This document shows, one piece after another, positions 16,469 to 27,093 of a stretch of 64,000 nucleotides of DNA; the first letter of the stretch is position 1; every line of letters begins with the position of its first letter. Source of the stretch: Fictibacillus halophilus (GTDB taxonomy: Bacteria; Bacillota; Bacilli; Bacillales; Fictibacillaceae); the NCBI RefSeq assembly GCF_016401385.1, contig NZ_JAEACF010000001.1, forward strand, positions 2,852,001-2,916,000, read 5' to 3'. A program made the translations under genes and the position numbers. A model generated the notes under the pieces. It did no database searches. It saw only the letters and a program-made list of their open reading frames with translations, and had not been told where the DNA came from.

Positions 16469-18734
16469 CGCTTTCTCCCCCTTCTGTTACCGCAAAATCC
16501 TTAGGTTTCACTTCAATGCCATTACTTTTATAAGTCGCGTTCGTATAGTTGACGACAATCACTTTTCCGTTGGAGTATTCTACTTCCACAACACCTGTTT
16601 GAGGCACAGTACGGCTGACGATCTCTTCGCCTTCTACTTCACCAAGACTTTTCTTAATCTTTTCGTATTGATACAAAATCTTGTCTTTCCAGATCGAATA
16701 TTCCGATGTGTAAACGTCACTCGATGCCGTTTTAGCAAGAAGGTGTGACGCTTCCTTCGTTAAAAGATACGATGGATATGCTCCGTACTCGATCATGCGC
16801 AGCATCTGATCTTCTGAATCTGACTGAAAGTTCGAGAACGGTGCGTAGTATGGCATGTAGCCTTTTAGCACGATCTGCAGAAACGGCACCGTGTCCGTTT
16901 CATACACGTAGTTCGACGCGTTCATCGGAATGTCAAGATACCGATCGGTTTGATTCCAAAGATAGGTGTTCGGCTCATAAAGAGCAACGTTCCCCACTTC
17001 TTTATTTAATGTCCCGAACAGCTTTTGATACGTTTTGATCGTCTGGTTTCGCTCACTCGATTTTTTCCCGCTAAAGTCAGAGAACAGCGTGTAACCGCTC
17101 GTATCGATCGCTACGTTTGAAATGCCTTGTTCCTTAAATTCCTTTGCATCCTCTTTTGCGATAGCAAGAGATTTTTCTGGTGATAGATAATACATTGTCT
17201 TCTTATCTTCACTGTGTGAAATTGTCTCAGAGCTGATTTTCTTAGCTACATCTTTGCTGCCGGAATAGCCGGATGCTCCGTCGTATGCTTTTGTGTAATC
17301 GCTATAAAAATAAAGCGGTATGTTATCCTTTTTAAGACTGTCGATCGTGTTCTTCACGTCATCACTGCTTCCGAGCTCACTTTCAAACGGAAACTTCTGA
17401 GGCAATGTGCCGGTTAGACCGCCTTTCGACCAGCCTTTATAGACGACAAACAGATCATCGATGTCTTTTTTGAGCTCGGAAGTCATGCTCGGAATGTCTG
17501 TGACCTTCGTCATCGGCAGAACAGAGTCCCACAACAGACCTTCCTTTACTTCGCCACCTAGAAATTCAAGTCTTACACCGGTTTGGTCGTCTTTCTTTTC
17601 TAGCTGTTTGGTTTCAGAAAGATGATTTTGATACGCTTTGGCCATCCCTACATAATCAGCGTCATCTTCTTGCAGAAACATGTATCTCAGCTTAACACCG
17701 AAAGGATTTTTCGTTTTTTGATACACGTTCAGACCTTTCATGTTCTTACTCGTCGGCTGGTAATATTCTTTTCTAAAATGAAATTCAGAAGAGATCCAGT
17801 TAAAGTCGGTCGAAACACCTGACGGATACGCTAAAATGTCTCCATGCGTATAGCCTTCTTCGATGACGGCAAGAAATCCGTTCTGTTTCACACCATGAAC
17901 GGTTCCGAATACGGGCATCTTGATTTGCTCGACCGGTGTTACTTTTTCATCTTCTTCCTTCTTCACTTTCGTTTTCAAAAAGGCTTCATCATCATCATAA
18001 ATAGATCCTGTAAATGGTGCATCGGCTTTTGTTCCGTTCTTTTCATAACGAATCAATGCACCTGAGCCGTCCGGAATGAACATGTACCCGTTGATGTCAC
18101 TCTTGTTAACCGCACCTAAAAACGGATAAACACGCATAGAAATGAGCTTCGTGTATTTGTTTTCTTTGATCTCATTCTCAGGAATTGAAACAACAAGATC
18201 GTTTTCTTGAAGCTCCACGTTCAGTTCAAATTCTAACTTCGACTGGTTCATGTAAAGAGAGGCCGTGAACCCTTTATCGTTCATCTTCACACGAGGTCTT
18301 GAATCGTTCGTCGTGATGCTCTCGGTTTTCACTTTTCCACGACGGTCCATATAATCAACGGTGATCGCTGATTGAGCCATCTGTTCCCACGTTTTGTTCA
18401 GTCGGTACTGATCAGGATTATCGAGCCCTGAGTTCCAAACGTATTTCGTTTTCTTGTTTTCTATCTTGATCGCGAGCGTTTCTTCGTTCACATAAAGAGC
18501 AAGATTTTCGTTCTCAGCTGCTTTTTCAAAGCCTTGGAATGAATTTTTCTGCTTGATCGTAGCACCATCTGCTTTCTCAGGCTTCGTAAACGATGAAGAC
18601 GTATACTTCATCACGTTTTGACTCTTCTCTGTTGGTACGGGAGGCTGCTCCGTACTTTTCTTATCATCTTGCGCGGCGAATACAGAGATCGGTACGAGCA
18701 AGGTAAGAAGCGCGATACTTATCTTTTTATACAC
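16449..18734 (-). CDS. Secreted DUF5696-type protein, possible glycosidase fold
   Basis: A 761-residue exported protein with an N-terminal signal peptide (about 1-21, ending VFAA). The N-terminal half is predicted beta-rich and includes FIPDGSGALIRYE, a hallmark I associate with DUF5696 proteins. The C-terminal half (about 390-700) resembles a TIM barrel, with FLGGEVKEGL and NVAIDTSGYTLFSDF segments. DUF5696 genes commonly lie in sugar ABC operons, and a polysaccharide-processing role is inferred; catalytic residues are not established. The start is GTG 18734 behind GGAGG. It overlaps the NHL/Yip1 gene upstream and the permease downstream, so it is tightly built into the operon. Confidence 0.65.
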   Translation of the reverse strand: MYKKISIALLTLLVPISVFAAQDDKKSTEQPPVPTEKSQNVMKYTSSSFTKPEKADGATIKQKNSFQGFEKAAENENLALYVNEETLAIKIENKKTKYVWNSGLDNPDQYRLNKTWEQMAQSAITVDYMDRRGKVKTESITTNDSRPRVKMNDKGFTASLYMNQSKLEFELNVELQENDLVVSIPENEIKENKYTKLISMRVYPFLGAVNKSDINGYMFIPDGSGALIRYEKNGTKADAPFTGSIYDDDEAFLKTKVKKEEDEKVTPVEQIKMPVFGTVHGVKQNGFLAVIEEGYTHGDILAYPSGVSTDFNWISSEFHFRKEYYQPTSKNMKGLNVYQKTKNPFGVKLRYMFLQEDDADYVGMAKAYQNHLSETKQLEKKDDQTGVRLEFLGGEVKEGLLWDSVLPMTKVTDIPSMTSELKKDIDDLFVVYKGWSKGGLTGTLPQKFPFESELGSSDDVKNTIDSLKKDNIPLYFYSDYTKAYDGASGYSGSKDVAKKISSETISHSEDKKTMYYLSPEKSLAIAKEDAKEFKEQGISNVAIDTSGYTLFSDFSGKKSSERNQTIKTYQKLFGTLNKEVGNVALYEPNTYLWNQTDRYLDIPMNASNYVYETDTVPFLQIVLKGYMPYYAPFSNFQSDSEDQMLRMIEYGAYPSYLLTKEASHLLAKTASSDVYTSEYSIWKDKILYQYEKIKKSLGEVEGEEIVSRTVPQTGVVEVEYSNGKVIVVNYTNATYKSNGIEVKPKDFAVTEGGESDETTRQ

Positions 18735-20742
18735 GAAGAACAGCCTCCTTTATGATGGAATAAACAAAATCGTATACTTGATCGATTAACACGAACACGA
18801 TGAACACAACAAGAAGCATGATCACCATTCCGAACAGCGTGACGAAGATGTTTCGGATCGTGTCTGAGAACGTGTAGTTATGGATCTCTTTTAGCATGAT
18901 GAAAAGGATGATCAGACACCATGCGTAGATGATGCGGATTGAGAACACATAAACAAATGATTCATTATAAGTCAGCACGTTCGACAATAGGGTCAGGATC
19001 GGACTGAACACGAGGAACGGAGCGAGTGAATAGATCGTTCCGATATAGATGTCCTTGAACCTTCCTTCACCATCGTTGATCGTACTAACGAGATAGTTCA
19101 CCACAATGAACAGTGCGAGCGTTACGAGCAGTAAGAGAAGCTCGCCGACTAAGTTAGCATCGCTGCTCACCGTTTTAAAGATAAATCCGGTATAGAAGCG
19201 GCTGTAAATATACTCGACGATTAAGATTACATATAGAATCGTCGCTGATAGGATCGATGCGTATTGTTTTCTTTTCAAATAATAAAAACTGTCGATCGGA
19301 TGACGGAAGAACTTGAACAAAAAGAGCAGTTCTCCTATCAATTTCTGTTTTTTAATCGCGCCGAGACTTCTGCGCGGCTGATTCAGAATGCCTTTCTTTT
19401 TGTCGATCACTTTTACGATATAGTACAAAATTCCGAAGAAGATGAACGCGAACAACACCGTTTCCAGGTTCTCTTGCATCCACGCATGTCGCACTTCCCA
19501 GAACGAGTCTGAATAACCGTACACGTCGTTTGCAAACTCGTACTCTTCTAGCGCCTTATCATAGTCTTGTTGTTTGTAGTAAGCAGAGCCCATGGCAGAA
19601 TGCGCGAGACCGAACAAAGAGTTCATCTCCAGCACTTCTTCCCAGTATTTCTGACTCTCTACATAACGTCCTTCTTTAAAAAGCGCGATTCCTTCATGTA
19701 CTTGTTTCGAAAAAGCAGTAGATTCAAAGACTTGGATCATGCCGCGTTCTTTGTCTGTAACGTACAGTTTGCCGTCAGAATCAATCGTGATGCCTGTCGG
19801 CTGTTTGAACAATCCTAGACGGTTCGTTCCGTCGTCTTTACCGCCGAAGATGAATAGCAAATTTCCAAAGCTGTCATATTCATAGATCTCACCGGTGCTT
19901 GATACGACGAACATGTTTCCGTCTTGATCGACCGCGATATCTTGCAGTGACTTCTCATCAGAGATATCACCAAACAGCATGTTCTTTCCGGCAACGTTCA
20001 GCTTTTTGATCACTTCGTTCGTCGTTCCTTCTGTCACAGAATAGACGAGACCTTGATCATCAAGCGCGATGTTGTCTGGCGCGGGAGGTGTCTTCATGAA
20101 CATATTTGCTTTTTTGCTCTCTGATGTGAGAAGCTTCTGCAAAAACGTGCCAAACGATCCTTCTGTACTGTTTACTCCGTAATAGCCGAGAAACCCGCCA
20201 TCCTTACTAAGCTGAATGATTCCGTTCGTTGACCCTTCACTGATTACATAGATGCTTCCGCGACGGTCAACGGCTACTTTTTGCGGTTTAAAAGAAGAGC
20301 TTTTACCAAAAAGCGGTGAATCCGGCTTTCCATATTGCTCTTCGACCTTGCCGTCTTGTGAAAAGCGGAATACCTTCTCTTCTTCATAATCCGCTACAAA
20401 GATTTTTTCGTTTTCGTCCACATAGACGCCAGTTGGTGATTTAAGAACACCTTTTCCGATTTCACGTACAAACTTACCGTTTTTGTCGGCGACGAGAATC
20501 TTTTTGGCACCAGAATCCGCGATATAAAGGTTTCCTTTTGTATGAGAGAAAATATCTTCCGGGTTCATGATCTCAACGTCTGGCAACAATGTTCCGACCG
20601 GTGTGTAGGCCGTCTGTGTTTCGATCGTCTGACCGTCTGCTGATAACGTTTCTGTCTGATAAGGGACAGAAGCAGAAGCGATAGACGAGATCGGAACAAG
20701 CAGGAATACCAATAATGCTACAAATTGGGCAATGCGCTTCAT
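18727..20742 (-). CDS. Membrane protein with NHL propeller, TPR and Yip1 domains
   Basis: A 671-residue protein. Residues 1-24 are a signal peptide. Residues about 50-325 contain NHL repeats (SPTGVYVDENEKIFVADYEEEKVFRF, given by its core TGVYVDENEKIFVADY; QPTGITIDSDGKLYVTD) forming a likely extracytoplasmic beta-propeller. Residues 340-400 hold TPR-like helices. A membrane helix near 410 leads to a cytoplasmic linker, and a Yip1-type five-helix membrane domain follows (about 480-660). It lies between two sugar-permease pairs and overlaps the DUF5696 gene. A scaffold or surface sensor of the uptake apparatus is a reasonable inference; no enzymatic motif is visible. Confidence 0.75.
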   Translation of the reverse strand: MKRIAQFVALLVFLLVPISSIASASVPYQTETLSADGQTIETQTAYTPVGTLLPDVEIMNPEDIFSHTKGNLYIADSGAKKILVADKNGKFVREIGKGVLKSPTGVYVDENEKIFVADYEEEKVFRFSQDGKVEEQYGKPDSPLFGKSSSFKPQKVAVDRRGSIYVISEGSTNGIIQLSKDGGFLGYYGVNSTEGSFGTFLQKLLTSESKKANMFMKTPPAPDNIALDDQGLVYSVTEGTTNEVIKKLNVAGKNMLFGDISDEKSLQDIAVDQDGNMFVVSSTGEIYEYDSFGNLLFIFGGKDDGTNRLGLFKQPTGITIDSDGKLYVTDKERGMIQVFESTAFSKQVHEGIALFKEGRYVESQKYWEEVLEMNSLFGLAHSAMGSAYYKQQDYDKALEEYEFANDVYGYSDSFWEVRHAWMQENLETVLFAFIFFGILYYIVKVIDKKKGILNQPRRSLGAIKKQKLIGELLFLFKFFRHPIDSFYYLKRKQYASILSATILYVILIVEYIYSRFYTGFIFKTVSSDANLVGELLLLLVTLALFIVVNYLVSTINDGEGRFKDIYIGTIYSLAPFLVFSPILTLLSNVLTYNESFVYVFSIRIIYAWCLIILFIMLKEIHNYTFSDTIRNIFVTLFGMVIMLLVVFIVFVLIDQVYDFVYSIIKEAVLRV

Positions 20743-20762
20743 TTCTCCCCCCTCCTACTTTC

Positions 20763-21641
20763 TTACTTGATTCCTGAGTGGGCCATCGTGTTCATCACCT
20801 GGCTCTGCAGAATTATAAAGATGATTAGATTTGGTACGAACATGATCAAGGAAGCTGCTGCTGCGAGTCCTTGTCCTGCTACGTTGTTTCCTTCAACCGT
20901 TGAAGTTAACGTCGACATGTAGAACGAGAACGTCTTCAGTCCTTCGTCGTTTACATAGAGCGACGAACTCTCAACGCTGTTCCAAACGAGCTGAAACGAT
21001 AAAATCGCGATCGTAGCGATCGCAGGTTTGACGAGCGGAATGATGATCCGTACGAAAATCTGAAAATCAGATGCTCCATCAAGCCTCGCTGCTTCTAGCA
21101 GTTCATCCGGTATCTGGTCGATAAACTGTTTGACGAGAAACAGACCGATCGGCATCGCGAGTAACGGAAGAATATGAACCAGAAACGTGTTGATCAATCC
21201 GAGTTCGTCGATCAACAGATACCGTGGGATCATAACGGCTGCCGGTACGAACATGAGCGCTAACGTGTTGATCTCAAAGATCGCTTTTTTCATCTTAAAA
21301 TTTTTCTTAGATAGCGCGTAGCCTGCCATCGTGCTGATGATGACAGTTAGAACAACAACGATCAGCGTAACGACAACAGAGTTGAACAGAAAGCGTGACA
21401 TCGGAACACCGGTATCGTTCGTCTTTGTAAAAAGGTCTACAAAGTTCTGCAGTGTCGGGTTATCTACAAAAAAGCGCGGTGGATACGCGAACAGTTCGTC
21501 GATCGGTTTGAACGCATGAAAGAATATATAGACGATCGGCAAAGCCATAAAGATAGCCAGTGGGATTAAAAACGCGAGAAACTTCAACTGACTTCTATGA
21601 AACTTTGACGGGTTCATTCTTGTCCCTTGAAAGGCTGACAT
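20763..21641 (-). CDS. Carbohydrate ABC transporter permease, MalG type (pair 1)
   Basis: A 292-residue membrane protein with six predicted helices and the CUT1 EAA loop [22 protein letters not shown]. The start is ATG 21641 behind AAGGAG; the longer reading to 21677 overlaps the neighbouring gene and lacks a site. It follows the MalF-type partner by about 20 bp. The two permease pairs differ clearly, so this operon may serve two related substrates or two stages of uptake. Confidence 0.88.
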   Translation of the reverse strand: MSAFQGTRMNPSKFHRSQLKFLAFLIPLAIFMALPIVYIFFHAFKPIDELFAYPPRFFVDNPTLQNFVDLFTKTNDTGVPMSRFLFNSVVVTLIVVVLTVIISTMAGYALSKKNFKMKKAIFEINTLALMFVPAAVMIPRYLLIDELGLINTFLVHILPLLAMPIGLFLVKQFIDQIPDELLEAARLDGASDFQIFVRIIIPLVKPAIATIAILSFQLVWNSVESSSLYVNDEGLKTFSFYMSTLTSTVEGNNVAGQGLAAAASLIMFVPNLIIFIILQSQVMNTMAHSGIK

Positions 21642-21660
21642 GTTGATCACTCCTTTTTCG

Positions 21661-22563
21661 CTAGTCTTTCTCTCCAAACAGCCTCCAGGCTACTTTCGAG
21701 AACAGATATACAACGATGAGCAGCACGACCGAAATCGCTGCCGCATAACCCATCTCATAACGGATAAAACCATAATCTTCTAAGTGGTTGACCATAAGCT
21801 GACCCGCATATTGCGGTGTCGGGTTAGCACCAGAAAGCGCCACCCCGATCGCACCAGCTTGAAACGTTCCAACAACTGCCATGACCGCGCCGAACAACAT
21901 CTGCGGCTTCATGGACGGAATCGTAATATAGATAATCTCTTGAAAACGGTTGTTGATGCCGTCAATGTATCCTGCTTCATAAATCTCGGTGTTAATGTTC
22001 AGAACACCTGATAACATCGCGAGGAATCCAACACCCATAGAGCCCCAAAGCGTTACAAAGATCATGATCTTCATGAGGTATTCAGGCGATTGCAGCCATT
22101 GGATCGGCTCTAACAGCACACCCATCGTTAGAAGCAAGCTGTTTAGGTAACCTGTTTCATCTCCAGAGAAGATGATTGTCCAAACAACGGCCATCGCAAC
22201 ACCTGCTGTCATGGATGGCGAGTAGATGATCAACGCAAGTACCGTTCGCATGCGCTTTGGTACTTGAGCGAGCGCCCAAGCGAGTATGAACGATAAGATA
22301 TACCCGCCAGGGCCCACGATTAGTGCGAACGTTAACGTGTTCGGCAGGATTTTCTGCATGAACACTTCATCCTGTGTGATCAGACCGACATAGTTGCTCA
22401 AACCGATGAACGTCGGTGTTTCGATCGCGTTAAAATACGTGAATGACAATAGGATTGCCGCTGCAACAGGTATGATGATAAACGTTGTAAAAAAGATGAT
22501 ATACGGAGCAAGGAACATCCACGGTGAATAATCTCGTTTATTTGGTTTCTTTTTCATTCTCAT
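21661..22563 (-). CDS. Carbohydrate ABC transporter permease, MalF type (pair 1)
   Basis: A 300-residue membrane protein with six predicted helices. Its EAA loop [23 protein letters not shown] varies from the usual EAA..DGA consensus. The start at 22563 overlaps the upstream binding-protein fusion by 26 bp, which implies translational coupling. It pairs with the MalG-type permease after it. Confidence 0.86.
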   Translation of the reverse strand: MRMKKKPNKRDYSPWMFLAPYIIFFTTFIIIPVAAAILLSFTYFNAIETPTFIGLSNYVGLITQDEVFMQKILPNTLTFALIVGPGGYILSFILAWALAQVPKRMRTVLALIIYSPSMTAGVAMAVVWTIIFSGDETGYLNSLLLTMGVLLEPIQWLQSPEYLMKIMIFVTLWGSMGVGFLAMLSGVLNINTEIYEAGYIDGINNRFQEIIYITIPSMKPQMLFGAVMAVVGTFQAGAIGVALSGANPTPQYAGQLMVNHLEDYGFIRYEMGYAAAISVVLLIVVYLFSKVAWRLFGEKD

Positions 22564-25498
22564 CGCCTGCCCAACTTTTCACTTGTTCTATCGTAGGAAT
22601 CGGATACGGCTTGACCATCTTGCCGTCCTTCACATATCCAAACTCTTCCATCTTTCTCTTGATCTCCCGGTCAATCGCAACGACTGAGTCGTCAACTGCT
22701 GATCTCGGGTTCACACCATCAAACACGATGCGGTTCCAGATGTTCGAAAGCTCACGTTCGATCATGTACGAACCTGGATTTTTCGGTACTTCGTATAGAT
22801 ACTCCCACTGCTTCAAAATCGTTTTCTTATGCTGCTCTGGCCACGGAAGGTTCTTGAACGCTTCTAGGTTGGACGTGTTCCACATGTACTCTGGTCCGTA
22901 CAGCATCTGAAGATTGGTCGCGAACTCGGTCTGCGTATCTTCTGACAGCCACCATTTTAAAAGCTCCCACGAATCTTCCTTGCTCTTTGTTCCTTTAAAG
23001 ATCATCGCAGACTGACCTGAACCTGTAGCCCAGCGTTCCACCGTTCCGTCTTCTTTTTTCACACCTGGATGTGGCGCAATATCCCACCATCCTGCGATCT
23101 CTGGAGCGGCTGCTGTTAGCTGTGTGTATGTCGTAAAGTTAGCAGTCCCGATCGGAAGTGTTGAATATCGGAAATGGTTATAAAAGTTTGGCACTTGTAA
23201 CGGCATGCTGTAGATCGTGTTCAGCTCTGCCATGAACTGTATGCCTTTTAACGATTCTTCTGTTCCAATCGCCGTCTTCATGCCATCTTTTCCGTATAGA
23301 TCTCCATCAAACTGATACACGAACGGAGCAGTTGCTTGGAACGGCTTAAAGCCTGTTGCACCCGCAATGTGTGTATAATAGTTCATCCCAAAACGCTGAA
23401 GCTCTGGCAAGATGCTCTTCACGTCATCCCATGTATCCGGGACCGGAAGACCGAGTGCTTGCATAATATCTTTTCGGTAAAACTGCACAAAGAAATCTTG
23501 CGTCTCTGGCATCGCATAAACCGAATCACCGATCATAAGCGGTAGAAAGGCTCCTGGTGAGAACTGCTTGCTGAACTTTTCAAAGTCATCGAACTGGTGC
23601 AGATCAACGGCTGCACCACGAATGGATAACTCGTAAGGCAACCATGAAGAGATACCAAGTGCAATGTCTGGCTGTTTGTTCGACGCACTCGCGAGAATCA
23701 GCTTTTGCTCTTCTGGCATGATCGAGAATTTTACTTTGATTCCTGTTTCTGGCGTAAAGTTTTGATCAGATAGATTTTGTAGAAGCTCAACATATTGACG
23801 AGGTCGGTTCACCCAAACCTCTAACGTATCTTCTTCCGCTTCACTCGCTGAATAATTTTCAGAGAAGAACGATAAGAAGAAGCGTTGAATCGAGTCGATT
23901 AGTTTTTCCCAAAAACCAGCTTCTGCATCTGGGACATCTTTTTCATCACCATGCACGTAGAAGCGATCGACCGTTAACGGCTGTTCTGGCAACGTTACGA
24001 GCATGTTTCCGAGCAATTGCGCAGCTGAAGACGATCCTTCTGACAGCTCAGTTAGTCGGCTTGGAATCTGGTCCGGCTTTTTGCTGAGTGCTCTTAGCTT
24101 TTGTACGGCCATCTCAAGGGAAACCATATCTTTTGAATCTTCTTTTGAGTTATCGAGTTTTCTGAGGTACTTCAGTTCTTGCTCTAGCTCATCCGCCCAG
24201 CCAGCAAGCTTTTTATCGATTCCGGGAATATACTCGCTGATCTTCCAGCCACGAGACGTATCTGTCTGATTTCCCGTAAGCTTTCGAATCTTAAGCGTGA
24301 GCTCTTCCATTTCGCGCATCACTTTATTTGTCGTATGAAGAACGGGCTCAACAGGAGCGGCATCAGCTTCTAGACCAATCTGATGCTTTCCTTTTGATAG
24401 ATAAAACAGATATGCTTTTCCATCTTTGTCTTTCAACGTGACGTTATCCCAGTTTTTATTGAACGGGAATGTAACGGGTGAAGCTTCTTGAAACGGAACT
24501 TTTCCGTCGATCAACAGTTTTCGGAAAACCGGACCACCCGTCTCTTTGTTCTGCAGTACTTTAAACGTTAGCTTGTAAAAGCCATCTTTCTTCACATTGA
24601 CGTTCCAATTCACCGTCTGTCCGGAGTCTTTCCACGATTCAGAACCTAGCGTGTTTAAGAGGAGGTTCTTTGGAGAGCTCGGTACCGCTGATGAATCATC
24701 TGCTGCAAAAGGACGTATGTACGAGCTGTTCTTCTCGTAGTCCTTCTCCGCTTCACGTGTGATCAGCGTGTCGGCCAATTTTGCGCCTTCATGCTTTTTT
24801 ACGTAATCTTTATAACTTGGTAGTTTGCTAGGTGATTTGACGTACGCTTTTCCTAACAGCATCTCGCCTGATAGGTTCGTAAGCTGGATCGTATTCCTTC
24901 CTTTTTTCAGTTCGTAACGAAGTGGCTCAGATTGAAGCTGACTCGCATCTTCTGCTGTTAACGTGTTCCAACGCTCGATCCGCTTCTGCTTCGGAATCAT
25001 GTCGTTGTCGAACCGATCTTTCTCGAAGGTATTTTTCTCGTTTTTCCAGTCGGCCGGAAACACGATTCTTCGGCTTTCATAAAAAGGATAGTTGCCGTTC
25101 ACCTGAATGGCGCCCTCTATTGGAACAACCTCGTTGCTCAATGGATAATAATCAAACGCTAGCTCATATAGTCCTGCTTCCTCCACATTCACTTCATAAG
25201 AAACGGACTCTCGGTTATGCCAATAGAAAACACGATCGTTATAGCCCTTACTCTCTGATTCTGACAAAAGGTTCTTTTTGTCTTTGATCTTAAAATCAGA
25301 AGGAGAGACAGACGCTTCAAAATCTGAAGCGTCATCTGTCCCTTTCTTCTCCCAACTGTTAAGGACGGTATGATAGTTTTCCTCCACGACTTGTTCGGCA
25401 GGCTTAGTATCCTTACTGTTGCCTTCAGCAGATGCATATGGTTGTGGAATAATGAGACACAGCGCTAAACCTAACCAAAGAAATCTTTTAAACTTCAT
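22538..25498 (-). CDS. Extracellular solute-binding protein fused to N-terminal beta domains
   Basis: A 986-residue exported protein, more than twice the usual 400-450 of sugar-binding proteins. Signal peptide 1-24 (ends ASAEG) has no lipobox cysteine. Residues about 45-215 and 250-375 look like two beta-sandwich, carbohydrate-binding-like modules (both contain a V.V...G.Y.L.F pattern and a K.G...I.L pattern). A helical linker follows (about 380-560), with a hydrophobic stretch near 540. Residues about 570-960 are a CUT1 solute-binding domain ([43 protein letters not shown] core). It is overlapped by its permease. The extra modules could hold a polymer at the surface while the binding domain passes fragments inward; this is inference. 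Confidence 0.78.
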   Translation of the reverse strand: MKFKRFLWLGLALCLIIPQPYASAEGNSKDTKPAEQVVEENYHTVLNSWEKKGTDDASDFEASVSPSDFKIKDKKNLLSESESKGYNDRVFYWHNRESVSYEVNVEEAGLYELAFDYYPLSNEVVPIEGAIQVNGNYPFYESRRIVFPADWKNEKNTFEKDRFDNDMIPKQKRIERWNTLTAEDASQLQSEPLRYELKKGRNTIQLTNLSGEMLLGKAYVKSPSKLPSYKDYVKKHEGAKLADTLITREAEKDYEKNSSYIRPFAADDSSAVPSSPKNLLLNTLGSESWKDSGQTVNWNVNVKKDGFYKLTFKVLQNKETGGPVFRKLLIDGKVPFQEASPVTFPFNKNWDNVTLKDKDGKAYLFYLSKGKHQIGLEADAAPVEPVLHTTNKVMREMEELTLKIRKLTGNQTDTSRGWKISEYIPGIDKKLAGWADELEQELKYLRKLDNSKEDSKDMVSLEMAVQKLRALSKKPDQIPSRLTELSEGSSSAAQLLGNMLVTLPEQPLTVDRFYVHGDEKDVPDAEAGFWEKLIDSIQRFFLSFFSENYSASEAEEDTLEVWVNRPRQYVELLQNLSDQNFTPETGIKVKFSIMPEEQKLILASASNKQPDIALGISSWLPYELSIRGAAVDLHQFDDFEKFSKQFSPGAFLPLMIGDSVYAMPETQDFFVQFYRKDIMQALGLPVPDTWDDVKSILPELQRFGMNYYTHIAGATGFKPFQATAPFVYQFDGDLYGKDGMKTAIGTEESLKGIQFMAELNTIYSMPLQVPNFYNHFRYSTLPIGTANFTTYTQLTAAAPEIAGWWDIAPHPGVKKEDGTVERWATGSGQSAMIFKGTKSKEDSWELLKWWLSEDTQTEFATNLQMLYGPEYMWNTSNLEAFKNLPWPEQHKKTILKQWEYLYEVPKNPGSYMIERELSNIWNRIVFDGVNPRSAVDDSVVAIDREIKRKMEEFGYVKDGKMVKPYPIPTIEQVKSWAGDENEKETK

Positions 25499-25529
25499 AC
25501 TATCAACCTCCCCTTAAACTTCAGGCTTT

Positions 25530-26894
25530 CTATTTATCTTTTAAAGCCTCACTTGCTTCTTTGCTCTTTTGGTCTGCTAATTGATCAAGCTGTTTTGCGT
25601 AGTCTTCGATCTTCAGGTTTCCTTTAATCACGTTATCTAAAAGTACTGTTACTTTCGCGTTCGCTTCTTCTCCAACCTTCACGCCTGTTGGTGCTTCCCA
25701 ACGTGCATCAACATAGCCAGGTACGGTTTTAACCGGCTCAACGATTGCGTTGTCTAAATTGTCATAAGCTGTCTTGATTCCAGGCACTTCGTTGATCGCA
25801 AAGTACTCTTCTAAAATTTCAGGATCTGCGTTAACTGGTAGTGTGTTTAGTGCTTTTCCTTCTTTTTCAGCGATTTCCATACGCTTCATGAAACCTTCTT
25901 TACCGAAAGACATCCACTTAGAGAAAAGGAATGCTTCTTCAGCGTGTTTACTTGTTTTAGAGATTCCAACAAAGTCGTTCGTTACACCCGTTCTTCCACC
26001 CGGAAGACCGATGAAGTCAAAGTCAAACGTTTCTTTTTCAACAAGTGCAGGTACTCCCCAAGTGCCGTCCCATTTCACAGCAACTTGTCCATTCATCCAT
26101 ACTTCTTCTGGGTTCTCGCCTTTAAAGTTAGCTTTCAAGTCATCTGGAAGTGACTCGTACGCGTAGTTGTTTGTTGTAATTTCTTTTGCAAGGTTAGCTC
26201 CTGCGATGAATTCTTTTGAGTCAAGTGAATATTGTCCGTCTTTAACCGTATACCAGCCCATGTCTGGATTTGCCGCAGCCGGATACCAGTCTGCTACTGA
26301 GAACGCGTGGTTCGTTCCAGCTACACCTTTGTTGATGTTCGTTACTTCTTTAATGGATTTTGTGTACTCTTCAATTGAAAAACCAAACTCAGGATAATCC
26401 AGGTTCGCTTCATTAAAAAGATCTTTGTTTACTAAGTAGCCTAAGAAATGCTGTGCGAATGGAACCGCATACACTTTATCGTTGTATGTTGCTGATTCAC
26501 GTACCGCTTCAGGAATGTTAGCAAAATCTTTATCTTTTTCCGTCATTTTCGTGATGTCCATCAACCAATCGTTTGATAGTGACGATGGAATCTGTGGAAG
26601 AGCAAAAACGTCTGGCATTTTACCCGCACTTGCTGCAGCAGCGAGTGTTCCGTTCCAGTCTGTTGATGTAATCGACTCGTCGATTTTAACTTTGATGTTC
26701 GGATACTTTTTCTCGAACGCTTTGATCATGAGGCGCTCGAGGTTTTGTTCTTTTTCAGTACCAAGTGACCAGCTAGCATACGAAATGGTTACGTTTTCTT
26801 TTTTGTCGTCAGAGCTTGCTTTGTCATCTGAGCTACAAGCTGCTACTGAAAATAGCAATGCGATGATCATGAAAAGTGATAATACTTTCTTCAT
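25530..26894 (-). CDS. Sugar ABC transporter solute-binding lipoprotein
   Basis: A 454-residue binding protein with a lipoprotein signal: hydrophobic residues 5-18 and lipobox VAAC with Cys20. The mature domain is of the CUT1 type (KWDGTWGVPALVEK; FVGISKTSKHAEEAFLFSKWMSFG core) and has a C-terminal helix pair. It lies upstream of the 986-residue fusion, so this operon encodes two binding proteins and two permease pairs. Start ATG 26894 follows a weak AGGAGTTG. The ligand is unknown. Confidence 0.9.
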   Translation of the reverse strand: MKKVLSLFMIIALLFSVAACSSDDKASSDDKKENVTISYASWSLGTEKEQNLERLMIKAFEKKYPNIKVKIDESITSTDWNGTLAAAASAGKMPDVFALPQIPSSLSNDWLMDITKMTEKDKDFANIPEAVRESATYNDKVYAVPFAQHFLGYLVNKDLFNEANLDYPEFGFSIEEYTKSIKEVTNINKGVAGTNHAFSVADWYPAAANPDMGWYTVKDGQYSLDSKEFIAGANLAKEITTNNYAYESLPDDLKANFKGENPEEVWMNGQVAVKWDGTWGVPALVEKETFDFDFIGLPGGRTGVTNDFVGISKTSKHAEEAFLFSKWMSFGKEGFMKRMEIAEKEGKALNTLPVNADPEILEEYFAINEVPGIKTAYDNLDNAIVEPVKTVPGYVDARWEAPTGVKVGEEANAKVTVLLDNVIKGNLKIEDYAKQLDQLADQKSKEASEALKDK

Positions 26895-26949
26895 TACCTA
26901 TCAACTCCTAATTAATTTTTGGGGGCTAATGCTACGTTGCTCCTGTAAG

Positions 26950-27036
26950 TGTTGATTTCCGTTTCGGGTGCTTCGCTTTCCGCGGGGCAGGCGGTGAGCC
27001 CCCAGGAGTCTCGCACCCTCCACTTCAATCAACTTA
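26950..27036 (-). repeat. Bacillus-type interspersed repeat, truncated copy
   Basis: It reads TTGATTTCCGTTTCGGGTGC ... CGCGGGGCAGGCGGTGAGCC ... GAGTCTCGCACC and ends in CAATCAACTT. These ends match a repeat I know from many Bacillus genomes. The other copy, at 45171-45256, is inverted. It lies inside the operon between the GH35-like and binding-lipoprotein genes. Confidence 0.75.
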
Positions 27037-27093
27037 TTCAGGGATGGTAAAAGTCAAAAATGCTTCAGTCGCAACAGGTAGAAATAGCCTTAC

